Positions 19,790 through 29,032 of a DNA stretch of 64,000 bases are shown here, in pieces. A program made the position numbers and the translations under genes. Position 1 is the stretch's first letter. Each line of letters begins with the position of its first letter. The notes beneath the pieces were generated by a model. That model was not told the DNA's origin. It searched no databases and saw only the letters and a program-made list of their open reading frames with translations. Origin of the DNA: Nitrospirota bacterium (lineage in GTDB: Bacteria; Nitrospirota; Thermodesulfovibrionia; Thermodesulfovibrionales; UBA1546). Location of the stretch: contig JACQXE010000072.1 in the NCBI GenBank assembly GCA_016208915.1, positions 39,891 to 103,890 on the forward strand. Direction: 5' to 3'.

Positions 19790-19815
19790 CCCGCCTGTCG
19801 GCAGACAAGTATCCG
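19790..19815. repeat. Short dispersed repeat with GGCAGACAAGTA core
   Basis: CCTGTCGGCAGACAAGTA; related to 20570-20593 (CCTGTCTGTTGGCAGACAAG) and to the hairpin CCTGCCTGCGGTAGGCAGG at 41096-41114. All are small inverted repeats in gaps. The rest of 19765-19958 shows no gene. Confidence 0.5.
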
Positions 19816-19958
19816 CGCCTTGCTGGAGGTTGATTGGACTTTTTTCATTGTTGGTTTTGACTTCCGAACTTCCGCGCTTCTGACTATTGCACTTGTAGGA
19901 GCTTCAGCAAGTTTCGGCTAAACCCTAATGTAATATTTCGACCCCACATGCATTTTAC

Positions 19959-20420
19959 TCATTTTAGTTTTCGGTCTATAAGACCGTCAAGCGACCATTT
20001 GCCGCCCCCGCTTATAATCAGAGCTACAGAGATCGCAACGACGAGTAAATGATATTCAAATCCTTCTCCCTTTTGTGTGCCCATCCAGTTTATGAAAAAA
20101 CTATTCTTTACGTGGTTGCCAAGGGCGCAAACAATCATGTTCACCCCAATCCCGAGGGCGGCTATTCTTGTAAAAAACCCTGCTATCAGGGCGACCACAC
20201 CAAGGGATTCCGCCATTATGGCAAGGAAAGCAAGTGCTGCCGGGAACCCGGCTTTAGATGTAAACATATCCATAGTGGCGCTGAACCCGCTGCCGCCGAA
20301 CCAGCCGAAGATCTTTTGCATGCCGTGTGGAAAGAATACCAGGCCGAGGAAAAGCCTTAGTGCAAACATCGCAGTATCATCATTTGTCTGAACAAGTTCC
20401 TTAAACATCGCAACCTCCAA
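19959..20420 (-). CDS. DoxX-family membrane protein
   Basis: 153 aa with four membrane helices. The signature FALRLFLGLVFFPHGMQKIFGWFGGSGF and the later AESLGVVALIAGFFTRIAALGIGVNMIVC match DoxX/DoxD-like proteins. Family members act in quinone-linked oxidation or stress resistance, but the specific role is unknown. It stands alone, with repeats on both sides. Confidence 0.85.
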   Translation of the reverse strand: MEVAMFKELVQTNDDTAMFALRLFLGLVFFPHGMQKIFGWFGGSGFSATMDMFTSKAGFPAALAFLAIMAESLGVVALIAGFFTRIAALGIGVNMIVCALGNHVKNSFFINWMGTQKGEGFEYHLLVVAISVALIISGGGKWSLDGLIDRKLK

Positions 20421-20569
20421 ATATGTATTAAGGCGTTTATTTTGTCAGATTAAGCTTTGAATATGATCGCTCCTAAGAAAAATATTATGTCCATTCTGAA
20501 GGATTGTCAAGGAGTCGAGTTAAGGAGCTCGGATTTCCTCCGCTCTCCCGCCCCATGCGCCTACCCACC

Positions 20570-20593
20570 AACCTGTCTGTTGGCAGACAAGTA
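20570..20593. repeat. Short inverted repeat, GGCAGACAAG family
   Basis: CCTGTCTG-TTGG-CAGACAAG type hairpin in the 254-bp gap between radC and DoxX. The gap also holds two copies of CCGCCCCATGCG. The ORF at 20485-20727 is out of frame with radC and looks like chance. Confidence 0.45.
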
Positions 20594-20674
20594 GCCGAGA
20601 GAGCAGGGATTGTTCGGAATCGGGTTGTCAACGTCGTAGCCTTCGTTCTCCGCCCCATGCGGTATTTGACGTCG

Positions 20675-21337
20675 TTAATGGATTTGACCTTCTTCCTGAA
20701 AACTATAGTATCCCTTTTTCGACACAATAATATGATCTAATACCTTAATTCCGAAAATCTTTGCTGCATTGGTCAATTGTTCATGAATTTTCAAATCACT
20801 ATTGCTGGGCTTTAGCTCACCTGATGGATGGTTATGCGCAAAGATGACAGACGCTGCTCTGTCAGTAATGACATCAGAGAAAACCTCACGGGGATGAACC
20901 TGACTTTTATCCAATAAACCAACCGTTACAATTCTTTTCTCTATAAGTTCGTTTGCTCCGTTCAATGAGATACAGACAAAATATTCCTGCTGTTTATTTG
21001 ATATATCGCTGATTAACGGCAATACATCTTTGGCTTCGGTGATTTTTACGGATTCCTTGACAATATGTCTCCTCGCCAGTTCAAATCCAGCAAGGATTTG
21101 AGAAGCTTTGGCAAGTCCGATTCCATCAATGCATGAAATGTCTTCCAATGAAATCCGTCCCTTATTCTCAGAAATTAACTTTGCTATCCTTGAAGCAAGA
21201 GTCATTACATCCTGATCTTTATTTCCGCTTCCCAAGATAACTGCAATCAGTTCGGTATCGGATAAGGCTTCTACACCTTTTTCTTTTAGTTTTTCTCTTG
21301 GTCTGCTGAACTCTGGTAAGTCCTTAATTTTTTTCAT
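20675..21337 (-). CDS. radC: RadC/JAB-domain protein (MPN+ type)
   Basis: 220 aa. The N-terminal helix-hairpin-helix-like part (LEDISCIDGIGLAKASQILAGFEL) precedes the JAMM metalloprotease signature FAHNHPSGELKPSNSD. Despite the name, a DNA-repair role is not established; RadC genes are common on islands. The start overlaps the hsdM stop (ATGA), so it is translationally coupled to the methyltransferase, pointing to an accessory role in this island. Confidence 0.88.
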   Translation of the reverse strand: MKKIKDLPEFSRPREKLKEKGVEALSDTELIAVILGSGNKDQDVMTLASRIAKLISENKGRISLEDISCIDGIGLAKASQILAGFELARRHIVKESVKITEAKDVLPLISDISNKQQEYFVCISLNGANELIEKRIVTVGLLDKSQVHPREVFSDVITDRAASVIFAHNHPSGELKPSNSDLKIHEQLTNAAKIFGIKVLDHIIVSKKGYYSFQEEGQIH

Positions 21338-22926
21338 GCCTTCAAATTCCTCAAGCCCTCATCTATCTGTTTCTGTGCATCCTCAATTATTGCGATTAAT
21401 TCACTTGTCGTGCGCTTGTCTGAAGTGTCAGGTGCATTCTCATTTGTTGCCTTTAGATCATAATCTTTTTTCTTAATCTCATCTATGGTTACATACCAAC
21501 TCCATTCGCTAATCCTTTTTGGATCGTCAGGGTTGAGAGCCAACCTCTCAAAGAAATCATTGAAATCATTAAAGGTCAGTGGATTACCCTTGTTGACTTT
21601 GCGTGGTTTAAAGTTAGCAGTCAAGGTCATGTCGTAATACCATACGCGCTCAGTCTGCTTGCCCTTCGTAAAGAACAAGAGATTGGTTTTTACTCCTGCG
21701 CCTGCATTTACAAAAACGCCTTGAGGCAGGCTGATTACACACCATAGATTACATTCATCGAACAATTTTCGCTTAGTTTGTTTAAAGGCAGATGTCTTGG
21801 TATGAAACATAACCCCTTCGTCAATAACCATTCCACATGTGCCGTTGTCTGCCAATGAATCAATGATGTGCTGAAGGAATAATATCTGAGCCTTTCCACT
21901 TTTGTATGCAAATTGCGCCCGTGCGTCTTTGCCTTCTTTACTGCCAAAAGGCGGATTGGTGAAGACATAATCAAATTGACTCGGCGCGCCTGAGAAAAGA
22001 TCGCCATAGGTTACTGCGCCTGTCAATGTATTCCCATGCCAGATGCGGGGGAGATCAATATCATGGAGCGCCATGTTTGCAAGACAGACGGGAATTGCCT
22101 CGCCTGCGTCTTCACGGCCCCATAGCGTTTCGGTTTTTAATGCAGCGATTTGTGTGGGGGCAGGTTTTTGATTCATTATGTGTTTATATGCCTCTATCAA
22201 AAATCCGCCTGTCCCGCAGCATGGGTCATAGACAGTCTTTCCAACTTCCGGCTTGACCGTATTTATTATGACCCTGATGATTTCACGCGGGGTAAAAAAT
22301 TGACCACCGTCATTTTTCTTTTCGCCAAGCATAGGCAGAAGTCCCTCGAATGCCTGTGAAATGGGAAACATATGCTGTTCGCTGATAATAGCCTCAGTGA
22401 GCGTATGAACTTTATCCAGCGCATTTAGCAGATTTGTTTCACTTGAGAGTATGGTCTTTTCTTTATTGCGGAAGATTTCAGAAATAACCTTTTGCTTATT
22501 CGTTGCTCCCGGCGTTTCACAAAGTTTTTTCATAAAAGGGAAGAGCTCATCGTTCACAAAAAAGAGATATGAACCCATTGCCTTTTCAGATAATTCCCTG
22601 CGTTTCCAGCCGTGCAATTTCCTGGATATTGTTTCTTCGTAAGATGTTTTTTGATCAAAAGGCGCTGCCCAGTCTCGCCAGCAATAGGGTTCGGCAAGCA
22701 TGCTTTGGAAAGGCGTGGTGAGCGCTTTAGCTTTTTCTTCTTCCTTCTGTTCAATGATATCAAGATATCTTAGAAAGAACATCCATGTCAGTTCAGGCAC
22801 ATACAACCGCGCGCCCTTCGCTTTATCGCGCCGCAGGATGTCGCAGATAGACTTCACGGCCTTGTCCATCCCAGCTTGAGAATTGATTACCTTTCCGTTT
22901 GCGTTGTTGGTTTTGTTCTTGGCCAT
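21334..22926 (-). CDS. hsdM: Type I restriction-modification DNA methyltransferase HsdM
   Basis: 530 aa. The N-terminal helical domain (KSICDILRRDKAKGARLYVPELTWMFFLRYLD) precedes the AdoMet fold, with DPCCGTGGF (motif I) and the adenine-N6 catalytic motif NPPFG in VFTNPPFGSKEG. Both motifs are intact, so methylation should be possible even though HsdR looks damaged. It follows hsdS by 41 bp and overlaps radC by 4 bp. Confidence 0.95.
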   Translation of the reverse strand: MAKNKTNNANGKVINSQAGMDKAVKSICDILRRDKAKGARLYVPELTWMFFLRYLDIIEQKEEEKAKALTTPFQSMLAEPYCWRDWAAPFDQKTSYEETISRKLHGWKRRELSEKAMGSYLFFVNDELFPFMKKLCETPGATNKQKVISEIFRNKEKTILSSETNLLNALDKVHTLTEAIISEQHMFPISQAFEGLLPMLGEKKNDGGQFFTPREIIRVIINTVKPEVGKTVYDPCCGTGGFLIEAYKHIMNQKPAPTQIAALKTETLWGREDAGEAIPVCLANMALHDIDLPRIWHGNTLTGAVTYGDLFSGAPSQFDYVFTNPPFGSKEGKDARAQFAYKSGKAQILFLQHIIDSLADNGTCGMVIDEGVMFHTKTSAFKQTKRKLFDECNLWCVISLPQGVFVNAGAGVKTNLLFFTKGKQTERVWYYDMTLTANFKPRKVNKGNPLTFNDFNDFFERLALNPDDPKRISEWSWYVTIDEIKKKDYDLKATNENAPDTSDKRTTSELIAIIEDAQKQIDEGLRNLKA

Positions 22927-22967
22927 CGTTTCGAAATCCTATTGAGAGGGCGAACCGCCGTTCGCCC

Positions 22968-23591
22968 CTACATTTCAAAATCAAACACCTCTCTCAAAAT
23001 TGCACCGGGCATCGCTTCTACCGCCTCTTTCTGCCTCAACGCCGCCTGCCGCATTTTTTCAATGTCTGCCATTTTCTGTTCGAGGTTGTTCGCAATTGCT
23101 ATTTGATCGTCAATGGTGGGGGGAAGAGGAATTTCAAAATTAATAACATCATGATTGTTGATCGCCGGATACATTGCCCCTTGAACCATAGCTGACACAA
23201 CATCAACAAAATATGGAGAAGTGAGATAGCGAAAGAAGTATGGCGAGTGATGCGAGTTCTTCAGCCTTACAACACAGAATCCGCTACTGCAAACGCATCC
23301 TGCATATTGCTTGTCTACGATTGCGACAGCATTAAGATTAGGCCGAACTGTTGCAACAATAATATCATTTTCTTCAAGAATATATTTTGCTCTACTTGGA
23401 GCATCATTAACAGATAGTTCTTGATAACCGGTAATTCGTTTAGTGACGTTGTCAATGCTTGATATATCTATATATTTGAAGGTATCTTCTGCAAATACAT
23501 CTTTTTTAAATAGAGAAATGTTATTGAGAATCTCATTCCTTAATCTGCCCCACCTCCACCCCTTCGGCAATTCTCTTTTAACGTCTTTCAT
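22968..23591 (-). CDS. hsdS: Type I specificity subunit HsdS, single-domain
   Basis: I chose ATG 23591, forming an ATGA overlap with the upstream stop; the track start is a TTG at 23609. At 207 aa it is half the usual HsdS size: one target-recognition domain (LPKGWRWGRLRNEIL to about 150) and one conserved helix (EQKMADIEKMRQAALRQKEAVEAM). Half-size subunits can dimerise and then read a palindromic split site. The alternative is that a second half was lost. Confidence 0.88.
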   Translation of the reverse strand: MKDVKRELPKGWRWGRLRNEILNNISLFKKDVFAEDTFKYIDISSIDNVTKRITGYQELSVNDAPSRAKYILEENDIIVATVRPNLNAVAIVDKQYAGCVCSSGFCVVRLKNSHHSPYFFRYLTSPYFVDVVSAMVQGAMYPAINNHDVINFEIPLPPTIDDQIAIANNLEQKMADIEKMRQAALRQKEAVEAMPGAILREVFDFEM

Positions 23592-24952
23592 TTCCTTACC
23601 ACTTCCCAATGTCCGCCCTTATCCGGGCCGATGCGTTTGATTAAGCCTTTTTCTTTTAACCATGAAATATTTTCCTGTGTTTTCCTGTGTGATATTCCCA
23701 CTAACATAGATAATTCTTTTGCAGATATAGTTTTGTTTTGCTGCATATGGGTAATTATTATTTGCCGGGTTGAGGTCAATTTTTCTACGCCCTTTTCTAC
23801 GCCCTTTTCTACGCCCTTTTTCTGGGTAGTTTTTTCTACCCCCTTCTTGCCCTCAAAATAACTCCTACGCTTAAATGTGCTGATAAACTTTGTCCCTACT
23901 TCACTAAATTTGGTATCCGGCTCCTTAGAAAGTATAAGCTTTATGCCTCTGCCCCATTTCTCGATGAAGTGGACACGGTGAAGCAGTTCGGCAATCAACT
24001 CGTTTCTTCTCTCTGAGACCATTTTTGTAGTTATAGTCTTTATTGTCAGGCCGCCATAAAGCAGTCCCGGACTCCTTATTTCAACACGATCTTTGAAAAC
24101 AGCAATATTGACTGAGTCGTACTCGCGGTAATCTCTGTGGCAAAAGGCGTTGATTATCGCTTCTCTGAACGCGGCCTTATCAATCTCAGGCACGTCTACC
24201 CTCCGTAAACCCTCCAGTCTCATACCGATATGAATATTTTTTAAAATATATTCTTCAGCCTTTGCTATCAGAAAGAATAAGTCTCCTTCAAAATCCTGCA
24301 TGTCAATAGTAAACGATGTGTCTGCTGTGCCGAAGACAGCGCATCTAAGACGGGCATTGGGGAAAAATGCCTGAGGTTTTTTGGCAAACAGAATTACTGC
24401 CGCATTGAGCAATTTTCCATCAACAAGCAGCTTCAGTTTTTCAAGGGCATTTTGAAGGGTATCATATTTCAGCCCTGAATTTTTTATAAAGAATTTCACT
24501 TTTTGGGCGCTTATGTCGGAAAGCTTTGCCTCTTTGCAAATTTCAGTATCCCATCTCAATTTGTCTTTGTTCTTTTTAAGGAACATGCCTTCGAGCATCT
24601 TTGCGTTTAATTGCCGGTCTTCATCAGCAACCCTAATATATGCCCTGCCATATGCAAAGTATGGAATATCATTTCCCTTGAACCTGACCTTGATGCATGA
24701 TTTCCTGACTATCTTAATATGACTTATGTGAGGATAAATTTTTGGTTCAATATTGTCTGCAATGGATTTTGAAACATCACGGATTGTTTTTTCGGTTACG
24801 TTCTGACCGACAACAGCACCGTTATTTTTAATTCCAAAAACCAATTCGCCATGCTGATGCTTATTGAGGATTGAGACGATTGATATGATCGCCTCTTTAA
24901 TCTCAGAAGTAGTTTTTTTAAGTTCAAGTGTTTCAGATTCAGTAAATTTCAT
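23588..24952 (-). CDS. AlbA_2/Schlafen-type ATP-binding protein with winged helix
   Basis: 454 aa. The N-terminal AlbA_2 domain (ETLELKKTTSEIKEAIISIVSILNKHQHGELVFGIK) is followed by a RecG-like ATP-binding C-terminal region (REAIINAFCHRDYREYDSVNIAVFKD). A winged helix closes the protein (ITHMQQNKTISAKELSMLVGISHRKTQENISWLKEKGLI). Such proteins often sit between hsd genes and may regulate them or add defence; the function is not settled. Residues near 380-395 carry a GVEK tandem array. It is 7 bp after hsdR and overlaps hsdS by 4 bp. Confidence 0.85.
   Translation of the reverse strand: MKFTESETLELKKTTSEIKEAIISIVSILNKHQHGELVFGIKNNGAVVGQNVTEKTIRDVSKSIADNIEPKIYPHISHIKIVRKSCIKVRFKGNDIPYFAYGRAYIRVADEDRQLNAKMLEGMFLKKNKDKLRWDTEICKEAKLSDISAQKVKFFIKNSGLKYDTLQNALEKLKLLVDGKLLNAAVILFAKKPQAFFPNARLRCAVFGTADTSFTIDMQDFEGDLFFLIAKAEEYILKNIHIGMRLEGLRRVDVPEIDKAAFREAIINAFCHRDYREYDSVNIAVFKDRVEIRSPGLLYGGLTIKTITTKMVSERRNELIAELLHRVHFIEKWGRGIKLILSKEPDTKFSEVGTKFISTFKRRSYFEGKKGVEKTTQKKGVEKGVEKGVEKLTSTRQIIITHMQQNKTISAKELSMLVGISHRKTQENISWLKEKGLIKRIGPDKGGHWEVVRK
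23784..23825. repeat. 12-bp in-frame tandem repeat (KGVE array)
   Basis: About three copies of CTACGCCCTTTT inside the AlbA_2 gene, coding KGVEKGVEKGVEK. The unit is a multiple of three, so copy-number changes alter the linker between ATPase and winged helix without breaking the frame. Confidence 0.8.
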
Positions 24953-24959
24953 CTTTTAA

Positions 24960-27344
24960 TTATGCCAAAAGCCTCGCCTTAGTTTCCTGAATCAATGACT
25001 GAGGCTCGACTTTCACTCCCAGAAGCGCATCAAAGCCGCCGCTTTTGACGATCTCTTCTTCGTCAAACAGGTTTGTCGTCTCCAACTCCTCAATCCCGCC
25101 TTTTTCAAACTGCTTTGCAACCGACATCAGCACCTTGCCGGTTCTTTCAGGTAAGTCCCTCAGCCAAACTTTATTTTTATAAGTAAAGGCAGCGACTCTT
25201 TCATTGCGAGACTTCGGAGGCATGTTATATCCTAATTCAGCTAACACATCAAAAAGGTCGCACTCCTGCTCATCTTCAAGTTCACGAACCAGCCTGACAG
25301 CGCCTTCGCCGCCGGGTAGGTTGACAAGAAGCATGATTCGTTTTTCAGGAGTAATCCATGTCTGTCTGAGGACATCAATGCTTGGGGCTTCTTCAACGAG
25401 CTTTTCAGCTAATCGCTGTTTATATTCCTCGACAGGTATAAGCACCTCTCTTCCGTCTTCCACACAAAGTATAGAACGGCCTTCACCCTGAATCTGCACT
25501 GTAAACTGTTGTTCTCCTACACGGATAATCTTCCGCTTCGGAACATCCTCTTTACCATATGTGTATGATGGGGATTCTGTGCCTTCCGGCGATTCTTCAT
25601 CAGGCTTTGAGGGCTTAGCTCGACTGATAAATTCTTCCCCAAAAAGCCGCGTCGTGTTCGTATAATCATATATACGGGAACCTCTGGGTTCGCCTGTACG
25701 CGTGCCTCTCCCGAGCATCTGGTAGAAACTGATCGGTGATTCGAGGTAGCGGAAGAATACGACATTATCCAAATTAGGAATATCTATTCCAGTTGAGAGC
25801 AGCTCAACAGTTGTTGCGATGAAGTGGAAATTTTTCGCACCCCTGAAATCCGGGATAAATTTGTCTGCCGAAGGCCTCAAGTCCGGATTGCCAGTGCACT
25901 GAAAGGCATACCATTCCTTTGGGGTACGCTTATTTTCCTTGCACCATTTTTCATAGATATTATTTAAAGCAAGCATTATTTGATTTGCGTGATTGTCCCT
26001 TGCACAGAAAATGATCGTCTTTTGATGGGGTCCGCCTGTGGACAGGAGATGGTCAAACAGATCCTCAGACATGGCTTTGACCCTGTCATCAAGCATCAGC
26101 TTCACTTCATAATCCTTCGCGGTATATTGTTCTTCAATGTCCTCAGGATTCACCTTCTTGCCGGTATAGGGATCAAAGGCTGAACGTTTTTCGATGTCTT
26201 CTTTGGTAATTTCTTTTTTGTCCAGATCAACTAAACGGCGGATGACTTCGCTGGCGGCAAGATAGCCGTCATCCTGAGCAGTGCCTATGGAATATTCATA
26301 AACAGGCTCTCCAAAATAATTTATATTATGTGCTGTTATATCTTCATCTTTCTTTCTGCCTTCTTCATCCTTTTTGCCTCCGATAACAATGCGTGGCGTT
26401 GCTGTCAGGCCTATCTGCACTGCATCGGAGTTGTCTTTCAAGATGACACTCCATTTGCCCCATGCGCTTCGGTGACATTCATCAATGATGATATGACTGA
26501 AATAATTTTTTGGATAATTCTCCTTCCAGAATTTCGGTTCATCAAATTCCTCGGTCACATTGAGGGTCTGATAAGTGGCAACCAGAATCCTCGCATTTTT
26601 TTGCGGGTCTTGCGTTGTAACGATCTGAACGTAGTCGCCAAAGATGCCGTGTAATTTCGCATTACCCTGCGTTCTCAATTCATCTCGGTCGCAGACAAAT
26701 AAGGCGCGTTTAAGCTGACCCGCCAGATATAGTTTGTAAAGCAATTGAGCAGCAATAATGGTTTCCCCCGTTCCTGTTGCCAGAGACAACAAAATTTTCT
26801 TATTACCACTCGCAATCTTCTCAAACGTTGCACGGATAGCCGCATCCTGAAAATAGTATCGTGCAGCCTCACCGCCTTTATACGGCATAAACAAGGGCTT
26901 CATACTATCAGAAGTAAGTTGCAACCCTTTAATTTGTTCATACCTTTGTCTAAGGGCTTGCGGTGTCGGAAACGCAGTTAAAGGCAAGGCATCAGCTATT
27001 TGCCTTGTATCCTCAGCATATTCCGCATAGAGATGTCCATTGGTTGAAAAGACAAAGGGCACGTTAAACTTTTTCATGTAATCTTTTGCCTGCTGAATAC
27101 CGAGAGAGAGAAGCTTGTCTTCGGCCTTTGCTTCAAGAAGGGCAATAGGCAATGGCGGCTTCCCATCTATTACAGGGATACAAAGGAGATAATCAGTTCT
27201 TCCTTTTCTTTTTCTTGGCTTTCCATCAACAATATCAACACCGCCGGGGGTCTTCTCCTCACGAATCAGAGCATCAACCCATCCCTTTTCAAAAAGAACA
27301 GGATTGATCAGTTCAGTTCTGGTTTGTTGTTCGTTTCTCGGCAT
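24960..27344 (-). CDS. hsdR: Type I restriction subunit HsdR, Walker A Lys replaced by Glu
   Basis: 794 aa. The N-terminal PD-(D/E)XK nuclease is present (GRTDYLL, then ALLEAKAED). The SF2 helicase region shows DECH in HIIIDECHRSAWGKW, motif III (IGLTATPR) and motif VI (QMLGRGTRTG). The P-loop reads LATGTGETIIAAQ where HsdR has GTGKT: the codon is GAA, one transition from AAA. ATP hydrolysis and therefore translocation-dependent cleavage should fail, although the frame and all other motifs are intact. It is first in the minus-strand operon hsdR, AlbA_2, hsdS, hsdM, radC. Confidence 0.93.
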   Translation of the reverse strand: MPRNEQQTRTELINPVLFEKGWVDALIREEKTPGGVDIVDGKPRKRKGRTDYLLCIPVIDGKPPLPIALLEAKAEDKLLSLGIQQAKDYMKKFNVPFVFSTNGHLYAEYAEDTRQIADALPLTAFPTPQALRQRYEQIKGLQLTSDSMKPLFMPYKGGEAARYYFQDAAIRATFEKIASGNKKILLSLATGTGETIIAAQLLYKLYLAGQLKRALFVCDRDELRTQGNAKLHGIFGDYVQIVTTQDPQKNARILVATYQTLNVTEEFDEPKFWKENYPKNYFSHIIIDECHRSAWGKWSVILKDNSDAVQIGLTATPRIVIGGKKDEEGRKKDEDITAHNINYFGEPVYEYSIGTAQDDGYLAASEVIRRLVDLDKKEITKEDIEKRSAFDPYTGKKVNPEDIEEQYTAKDYEVKLMLDDRVKAMSEDLFDHLLSTGGPHQKTIIFCARDNHANQIMLALNNIYEKWCKENKRTPKEWYAFQCTGNPDLRPSADKFIPDFRGAKNFHFIATTVELLSTGIDIPNLDNVVFFRYLESPISFYQMLGRGTRTGEPRGSRIYDYTNTTRLFGEEFISRAKPSKPDEESPEGTESPSYTYGKEDVPKRKIIRVGEQQFTVQIQGEGRSILCVEDGREVLIPVEEYKQRLAEKLVEEAPSIDVLRQTWITPEKRIMLLVNLPGGEGAVRLVRELEDEQECDLFDVLAELGYNMPPKSRNERVAAFTYKNKVWLRDLPERTGKVLMSVAKQFEKGGIEELETTNLFDEEEIVKSGGFDALLGVKVEPQSLIQETKARLLA

Positions 27345-27451
27345 GCTTTTTAGTATATCTTAAGTTATTACCATATCCATAATTATAACTCTATCAGCGC
27401 TTGCTTTACAGGCAAAATGGTTTTTATGGTAAGATATGAAGTTTCTATTTT

Positions 27452-28384
27452 ATGTCAAAAAATCATGCCATAGGGATAGATATCGGAGGGACTAATCTAA
27501 GGGCCGGCCTGATATCGCATAAAGGCGAGGTACTCAAAAAGGCAAAAGAATCCTCTACAGGCAATATACTTCAATCCGTGAATAAAGTTATAGAAAACCT
27601 ATATACAGAGAATGTTGCAGGCATAGGGCTCGGGATAGCAGGGCTTATAGACAAGAAAGAAAATGTTGTTTTTTGTTCTCCTAACCTCCGCTCTGTTGAG
27701 GGCATTAATTTTGTAAAGGCATTGCATAAACAGGTTGCAGTGCCTGTGATTATGGAAAATGATGCAAATGCAGCAGCATTTGGTGAGAGATGGATGGGCG
27801 CAGGCAGGCAGTTCAATCATTTTGTCCTTCTCACGCTTGGAACAGGAATCGGAGGCGGAATAGTCTATGAAGGAAAGCTTGCCGGTTGCGCTGCTGAAAT
27901 CGGGCATATGAGCATAGATATAAATGGTAAAAAGTGTATATGCGGCAATAATGGCTGTCTTGAATTATATGCAGCAGCGAACGCAATGAAATCAAAGATT
28001 GTATCATCTATTGAAAAAGGCACGCAGAGCCTCATGAAAGGATTGTATGAAGGAAATTTTTATAAAATAACAGCTGAGGATATATATAAGTCTGCGCTTG
28101 AAGGCGACAGCCTTGCAAGGGAAGTAATTAAAGAGGCGGGCAGGTATCTTGGTGTTGGACTTGCAAATGTTATAAACATAGTGGGGCCTGAGGCCATAAT
28201 CCTCACAGGAGGACTTATCGGCGCATGGAATATATATGTCCAGGAGGCTATCAGGGAGGCATCGAGAAGAACTTTTAAACCGCTTTTCGACAACGTAAAA
28301 ATAATACCGTCTTTACTGGGAGACAATGCAGGCATAATAGGTGCGGCAGGGCTTGTATTTTCTGCCTCTGGCAGACTCGCTTAG
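27452..28384 (+). CDS. ROK-family sugar kinase, probable glucokinase
   Basis: 310 aa. ATP-binding motif AIGIDIGGTNLRAGLI, substrate-domain motif GTGIGGGIV and the ROK zinc signature CICGNNGCLELYAAANAM are all present. It likely phosphorylates glucose, feeding the same pool as GlgP. It is followed on the same strand by lepB (34-bp gap). A repressor role is unlikely because there is no helix-turn-helix domain. Confidence 0.9.
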   Translation: MSKNHAIGIDIGGTNLRAGLISHKGEVLKKAKESSTGNILQSVNKVIENLYTENVAGIGLGIAGLIDKKENVVFCSPNLRSVEGINFVKALHKQVAVPVIMENDANAAAFGERWMGAGRQFNHFVLLTLGTGIGGGIVYEGKLAGCAAEIGHMSIDINGKKCICGNNGCLELYAAANAMKSKIVSSIEKGTQSLMKGLYEGNFYKITAEDIYKSALEGDSLAREVIKEAGRYLGVGLANVINIVGPEAIILTGGLIGAWNIYVQEAIREASRRTFKPLFDNVKIIPSLLGDNAGIIGAAGLVFSASGRLA

Positions 28385-28418
28385 GCGAGCAGAAATAAAG
28401 CACATAAGGAGAATCGGA

Positions 28419-29030
28419 GTGAAGAATAAAAAAAGAGTAATATGGGAATATACAGAGGCAATAATCACTGCGCTTATCTTTGCGCTTATCATAAGGGCAT
28501 ACATAGTGCAGGCGTTTAAGATACCCTCAGGCTCTATGATCCCAACGCTTCTGATAGGAGATCATCTTCTTGTCAACAAGTTTATTTACGGCACCAAGAT
28601 TCCATTCTCTGACAAGAGAGTCCTGCTGTTTAAAAAGCCTGAAAAAGGAGATATAATAGTCTTCAAATACCCTGAAGACCCTAAAAGGGATTTCATAAAA
28701 AGGGTTATTGCTGTAGAGGGAGATGTGATAGAATCAAAGAATAAAAACATATATGTTAACGGAAAGAAGGCGGAGGAAACATATACGCAGCATACAGATG
28801 ACTCGATACGGCCCATCGGCATTGAACCACGCGATAATTTCGGGCCTATGATCGTGCCCCAGAACAAATGTTTTGTGATGGGCGACAATCGTGATCAGAG
28901 TTATGACAGCCGCTATTGGGGATACGTGGATATCAAGGAAATAAAAGGAAAAGCGCTTATAATCTACTGGTCATGGGATAGTAAAAGCAAGATGCCAAGG
29001 GTTACAAGAATCGGAAGGCTGGTGCATTGA
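28419..29030 (+). CDS. lepB: Signal peptidase I
   Basis: 203 aa from GTG 28419, which has AAGGAG 7 nt upstream; the track start (28341) lies within the ROK gene. One membrane anchor (ITALIFALIIRAYIVQAF) precedes the catalytic Ser in PSGSMIPTL, the general-base Lys in KRVIAVEGD and box E GDNRDQSYDSRYWG. It cleaves signal peptides at the outer face of the inner membrane. The stop is followed almost at once by the DUF4845 gene. Confidence 0.95.
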   Translation: MKNKKRVIWEYTEAIITALIFALIIRAYIVQAFKIPSGSMIPTLLIGDHLLVNKFIYGTKIPFSDKRVLLFKKPEKGDIIVFKYPEDPKRDFIKRVIAVEGDVIESKNKNIYVNGKKAEETYTQHTDDSIRPIGIEPRDNFGPMIVPQNKCFVMGDNRDQSYDSRYWGYVDIKEIKGKALIIYWSWDSKSKMPRVTRIGRLVH

Positions 29031-29032
29031 AA

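Noticed and set aside
20485-20727. 80-aa ORF downstream of radC
   Set aside because: It overlaps radC out of frame and consists of small repeats; no ribosome site.
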